Origin: a bacterium MnTg04
GTDB lineage: Bacteria; Pseudomonadota; Gammaproteobacteria; Steroidobacterales; MnTg04
Assembly (NCBI GenBank): GCA_008975185.1
Contig: BFAU01000130.1
Span: 1 to 8,990 of the forward strand
Reading direction: 5' to 3'
DNA length: 8,990 nucleotides
The stretch's first letter is position 1, and the number at the start of each line of letters is the position of its first letter. Positions 6,230-8,990 of the stretch are shown in pieces. A program made the translations under genes and the position numbers. The notes below the pieces were generated by a model. That model was not told the origin of the DNA. It saw only the letters and a program-made list of their open reading frames with translations, and searched no databases.

Positions 6230-6994
6230 ATGATCAGCCAGCCCAAACCCGAAGACTTGCCAAAAGACCGTGCCGGCTTCAGCCTGAGGGGCCTGGAAGT
6301 CACTCGGCTGGACACTTTCATCGACGCCGCGTTCGCTTTCGCGCTGACCCTGCTGGTGATCTCTTTTGACACATTGCCGGGCAATATCGAAGAACTGCTC
6401 AGCGCGCTGAAAGGCACTCCGGGCTTCGCCGCCAGTTTCGCGCAAATTATGCTGTTCTGGGTCGCCCACCGGACATGGAGCAGGCGTTTTGGCCTCGAAG
6501 ATACACCCGCAGTACTGATCAGCTTGCTTTTCATTTTCCTGATTATGGTTTTTGTTTACCCGCTCAGGATGATGTTTGGCGGATTGTTCCACTGGATCAG
6601 TAATGGTTGGCTGACAACCGGCTTTGAGATCGGGTCTTATGACGACCTCAGGGCGCTGTTCATTATTTTCGGGCTGGGATTCATGGTGATGTGTGGCCTG
6701 GTTGCCGCACTCAACCGACATGCCTGCCGGCAGGCTCACCGGCTACGGCTTAGTCCGGAGGAAATATTTTTGACCCGTGCGGAATATGGAGCCTGGCTGA
6801 TTCTGACCAGTTGTGGTGCGGTTTCTGCCCTTTTGGCAGGTGTTCTACCCGACCGCCTGGTTATGTACGCCTCGTTTATTTACTGGTTTCTGGTTATCAT
6901 CATGCCGATGTACGGAGTCCGGCTCAATCGGCAAAGAAAGAAAAAATTCGGCTTGCCAGAGTTTGTAGATACCCGGCAAGCCCCTGATCAATAG
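6230..6994 (+). CDS. TMEM175/DUF1211-family six-helix membrane protein
   Basis: 254 residues, inner-membrane protein of the TMEM175 (DUF1211) family, whose characterised bacterial members are potassium channels. Six hydrophobic segments lie at about 33-46, 66-80, 94-112, 143-161, 187-206 and 211-229, followed by a basic tail (RLNRQRKKK, 231-239). The family signature RxxxFSD at the start of helix 1 appears as R26-LDT-F30-I31-D32, with Ser replaced by Ile, followed by AAFAFALTLLVIS. I chose ATG 6230; the frame extends to a TTG at 6179, but that extension lies within the upstream-ORF region and adds no family sequence. The ribosome site at 6230 is poor, which makes coupling to the 6166-6216 ORF attractive. 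The gene is divergent from the ArsR-like regulator and overlaps the convergent SH3 gene by 7 bases. Channel activity is not shown by the sequence. Confidence 0.8.
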   Translation: MISQPKPEDLPKDRAGFSLRGLEVTRLDTFIDAAFAFALTLLVISFDTLPGNIEELLSALKGTPGFAASFAQIMLFWVAHRTWSRRFGLEDTPAVLISLLFIFLIMVFVYPLRMMFGGLFHWISNGWLTTGFEIGSYDDLRALFIIFGLGFMVMCGLVAALNRHACRQAHRLRLSPEEIFLTRAEYGAWLILTSCGAVSALLAGVLPDRLVMYASFIYWFLVIIMPMYGVRLNRQRKKKFGLPEFVDTRQAPDQ

Positions 6995-7587
6995 ACCCTG
7001 AATCCACCATAGCGTTTTCGGCTGCGGTGATCGAACCACAGAAAGCCGGCAAAGAAACCGACCAGCAGCATCAGCCCGGCGGCCAGAAAGGCCCAGCGCA
7101 CCGGTACGCTGCTCCGAAAACTGACCATACGCTCGTTGAAAGTGTTGTTTTCGGCCTCCAGTTCGGTTGTTCTCGCCAATGCGGCGGCCGCTGCCGCCGT
7201 TGCCGTGGCCAACTCGCTCTCGAGGTCGCCGATGGTCTGGCGGACATCCGAAGTTTGCGCCAGAACCTTTTCGAGCCGGGCGTTGCTTGCAGCGTTCGAT
7301 GCTTCCAGCTCCATGACCCGTGCCGCGGCCGGTTTGCTGCTGATCAGGTAACCCGCCTTGACCCAGCCTTCTTCACCGTCGCCGGTCAGAACTCTTGCGT
7401 AGAAACGGTTGCGTTCCAGTACTTCAAGCTCAGTGCCGCTGACCAGCGTCCGAAACGGCGTATCGCTGGTATCTTCCGCATGATGCAGGCCCAGTTGCAG
7501 TTCATCGGTGACATATTCGGCCTGTGCCTGCAAAGCCATCATCCACAGCAGGCTCGCTACGACTGTAATTCCGCCCACTTTCATCAT
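6988..7587 (-). CDS. SH3 domain protein, YgiM-like (TIGR04211 family)
   Basis: 199 residues with the TIGR04211 architecture. A signal peptide occupies about 1-23 (hydrophobic core ITVVASLLWMM, cleavage after AQA). A bacterial SH3 domain follows at about 27-85 (YVTDELQLGLH, then LVSGTELEVLERN, then GEEGWVKAGYL). An alanine-rich coiled coil spans about 88-158, a transmembrane helix about 164-186, and the short basic cytoplasmic tail is RKRYGGFRVY, the characteristic end of the family. The likely topology is a periplasmic SH3 and coiled coil anchored by the C-terminal helix. The function is not established; E. coli YgiM is the reference member. The start at 7585-7587 is followed by a second ATG, with GGA 9-12 bases upstream. 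It is convergent with and overlaps the TMEM175-like gene, and diverges from the M48 gene. Length and domain order are normal. Confidence 0.88.
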   Translation of the reverse strand: MMKVGGITVVASLLWMMALQAQAEYVTDELQLGLHHAEDTSDTPFRTLVSGTELEVLERNRFYARVLTGDGEEGWVKAGYLISSKPAAARVMELEASNAASNARLEKVLAQTSDVRQTIGDLESELATATAAAAAALARTTELEAENNTFNERMVSFRSSVPVRWAFLAAGLMLLVGFFAGFLWFDHRSRKRYGGFRVY

Positions 7588-7843
7588 AGGTTTATTTCCA
7601 TAGAAGGAATGCCAGCCAAAAACCGATTCCCGCGCCGATTACAATCCCTGCACAACTCTAGCAACCTGTATCCGTACATTCTTGCCGTGCCAGGCCCGCT
7701 CATTGTACGGCTTGTGTACCCACTTGCCAGCAATAATCACCATTGCTTGTGAACGTTCGCATATCTTGGCCGGCGGTGAACACTTCGCGCTCATTTCCAG
7801 TGGACCTTGTTCAAAAACCTGGCCGCGCCGGTTACCATGGGCC

Positions 7844-8650
7844 ATGCAAACCGTGAATCGATATGGCATCGCAACTTTGTCCGCAGCGCTCATCGTCCTG
7901 AGCGGTTGCGCGACTTCGCCGCTTGGCCGTACACAACTCGTTTTTTTCCCGGATTCGGAAATGAACCGGATGGGCGTGCTGGCTTTTCAGGACATCCAGG
8001 CCAGGACTCCGCTCGAGGAAGATCCCGTTATCCGCAGCTATGTGCAGTGCGTCGCTGCTGCAATGCTGCAACGACCGGGTGGAAACGCCGGTGGTTCGGC
8101 CTGGGAGGTGAGAGTATTCAGGCAAGACCAGGCGAACGCCTTTGCCCTGCCCGGGAAGAAAATTGGCGTATTTACCGGCTTGCTGAAAGTGGCGGAAAAT
8201 CAGGACCAGCTGGCCGCGGTCATCGGTCACGAAATCGCCCATGTCCAGGCGCGCCACGCCAATGAACGCGTCTCTACCGGCTACCTCGCGCAAAGCGGCA
8301 GCCAGCTGATTGCCGCGATGGCCGGCGGCTCGGCGGAAACCCGGAGCAACGTCATGGCCATGCTGGGCGTAGGCACACAGGTCGGAATTCTGTTGCCGTT
8401 TGGCCGCACCCAGGAAAGCGAGGCAGACCTGATCGGCCTGGACCTGATGGCGAAGGCCGGTTTTGATCCGCAGCAAAGCATCCGGCTTTGGCAAAACATG
8501 GGCGCCACCGCCGGCCGCAAACCACCGGAGTTCCTATCGACCCACCCGGCCAGCGAGACCCGTATCCGGCAACTGCGGCAAAGGATGCCTGAAGCTATCG
8601 AGCTGTATGAACAGGCCAGGGCGGCCGGAAGCCGCCCGGCGTGTGATTAG
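7844..8650 (+). CDS. M48-family metalloprotease, BepA/LoiP-like lipoprotein
   Basis: 268 residues from ATG 7844. An N-terminal lipoprotein signal ends in the lipobox LSGC (19-22), so the mature protein should be lipidated at C22 and held at a membrane facing the periplasm. The zinc protease motif HEIAH occupies 129-133, and the downstream ESEAD (191-195) supplies the third zinc ligand. THP at 233-235 resembles the region of the regulatory 'histidine switch' described for BepA. Members act on misfolded outer-membrane proteins or in envelope quality control; that role here is inference from family. The frame is open back to 7682, but that extension is unrelated to the family and would bury the lipoprotein signal, so I reject it. 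No Shine-Dalgarno sequence is clear before 7844. There is no TPR domain, unlike BepA itself, which makes it closer in length to LoiP/YcaL. Confidence 0.9.
   Translation: MQTVNRYGIATLSAALIVLSGCATSPLGRTQLVFFPDSEMNRMGVLAFQDIQARTPLEEDPVIRSYVQCVAAAMLQRPGGNAGGSAWEVRVFRQDQANAFALPGKKIGVFTGLLKVAENQDQLAAVIGHEIAHVQARHANERVSTGYLAQSGSQLIAAMAGGSAETRSNVMAMLGVGTQVGILLPFGRTQESEADLIGLDLMAKAGFDPQQSIRLWQNMGATAGRKPPEFLSTHPASETRIRQLRQRMPEAIELYEQARAAGSRPACD
8619..8637 (+). other. Strong GC hairpin at the 3' end of the M48 gene
   Basis: GGGCGGC (8619-8625) and GCCGCCC (8631-8637) form a perfect 7-pair stem with a 5-base loop, in the last codons of the gene. No T-run follows, so it is not an intrinsic terminator by the usual rule. 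It could stabilise the transcript's 3' end or simply reflect GC-rich codons. Confidence 0.3.
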
Positions 8651-8864
8651 CCCGTACGCCGCCGGAAAACAGGCCCTCCTCTTTACATAAAGCCCAAATA
8701 ACGCCAAAAAAACGAATAATTCGCCGGGACTTGTGGTCGAATATATTTAATGATGGCTGGAAGAATTCCCACAACCCGAATTTTGCCGTAATTGTGACTT
8801 CGGTGGTTTACTGACTCACCTGGGTCAGGCGATAGTTCACCTAATATCTGGATTCTGGCATACG
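8651..8864. other. AT-rich intergenic region with a candidate operator
   Basis: No gene seen. It holds the short palindrome CGAATAATTCG (8713-8723), an AT-rich patch including TATATT (8742-8747), a near-palindrome at 8811-8828 and a TAATAT hexamer at 8842-8847 before the next start. The base composition is distinctly AT-richer than the flanking genes, which fits a promoter region for the gene at 8865. Confidence 0.5.
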
Positions 8865-8990
8865 ATGATCAAACTTCGACCGGCCGCCCTGTGCGGCGCC
8901 ATTCTGCTGATCGCGGCGAACAGTTTCGCCGCCGGCCGTGCTGCCGATGAGGGCAGCTTCCGGGTTTTACACCACGAACCGGTAATCTCA
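8865..8990 (+). CDS. N-terminus of a secreted protein, truncated by the window end
   Basis: Forty-two residues are visible from ATG 8865. They begin with a Sec-type signal peptide: a basic start (MIKLRP), a hydrophobic core (AALCGAILLIAA) and a probable cleavage at about residues 22-27 (SFAAGRAADE). The mature part seen (DEGSFRVLHHEPVIS) is too short to assign. A TAATAT hexamer at 8842-8847 could be its -10, giving a leader of about 11 bases, and no strong ribosome site is present. It lies 214 bases after the M48 gene, so it is probably a separate transcription unit. The signal peptide supports a real gene; its function cannot be told. Confidence 0.65.
   Translation, partial: MIKLRPAALCGAILLIAANSFAAGRAADEGSFRVLHHEPVIS

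Noticed and set aside
7605..7625. Minus-strand hydrophobic stretch GIVIGAGIGFWLAFLLWK before the SH3 gene
   Set aside because: It resembles a membrane helix, but it is preceded closely by an in-frame stop and has no ATG, GTG or TTG start.
7027..7752. Plus-strand ORF of 241 codons
   Set aside because: It is antisense to the well-recognised SH3/coiled-coil gene and shows no recognisable domain or ribosome site.
7639..7798. Minus-strand small ORF (AKIC..., GKWVHKPYNERAW) faintly like a decayed DUF2256 zinc-binding protein
   Set aside because: The order of C, W and ERxW residues is suggestive, but the second cysteine pair and the spacing are absent. It could be a remnant or chance, and a profile search would be needed.
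7682..7843. N-terminal extension of the M48 gene to ATG 7682
   Set aside because: It would place a non-conserved 54-residue stretch before the clear lipoprotein signal peptide, so ATG 7844 is the sensible start.

Overview
The window looks like chromosomal backbone from a GC-rich gammaproteobacterium. The end of a primase gene (dnaG) is followed by the housekeeping sigma-70 gene (rpoD), the conserved 'macromolecular synthesis' order. Two other members point the same way: a YgiM-type SH3 protein (TIGR04211 family) and a BepA/LoiP-like M48 lipoprotein. I cannot name a genus. No insertion sequence, phage gene, CRISPR array or integrase is visible, and no region stands out as transferred.

Layout. 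Positions 1-449 hold the DnaG C-terminus, and 574-2460 hold rpoD behind its own extended -10 promoter. Positions 2500-2576 hold a tRNA with anticodon CAT, best read as the lysidine-dependent tRNA-Ile2. A spacer of about 295 bases with no convincing gene follows. Positions 2872-4797 encode the least ordinary protein here: a cytoplasmic response-regulator receiver domain, one membrane segment, a helical region containing an ungapped internal duplication, and a TonB-type C-terminal domain. Positions 4937-5356 encode a small PGPGW-family membrane protein that may be leaderless.

On the minus strand, 5390-5959 encode an ArsR-like winged-helix regulator. Its promoter has a consensus -35 overlapped by a perfect 16-base palindrome, a classic autorepression layout. 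Divergent from it, 6230-6994 encode a TMEM175/DUF1211-family six-helix membrane protein, preceded by a 16-codon upstream ORF with a better ribosome binding site than the gene itself. Convergent with it and overlapping by 7 bases is the minus-strand SH3/coiled-coil/TM protein (6988-7587). Positions 7844-8650 encode the M48 lipoprotein metalloprotease. At 8865 a secreted protein begins and runs off the window.

How the genes fit together. dnaG and rpoD serve replication initiation and transcription. The remaining genes are mostly envelope-directed (TonB-like, PGPGW, TMEM175, SH3, M48, signal-peptide protein) but are separate transcription units rather than one pathway. The strongest candidates for something unusual are the receiver-TM-repeat-TonB_C fusion and the regulator/TMEM175 intergenic region.
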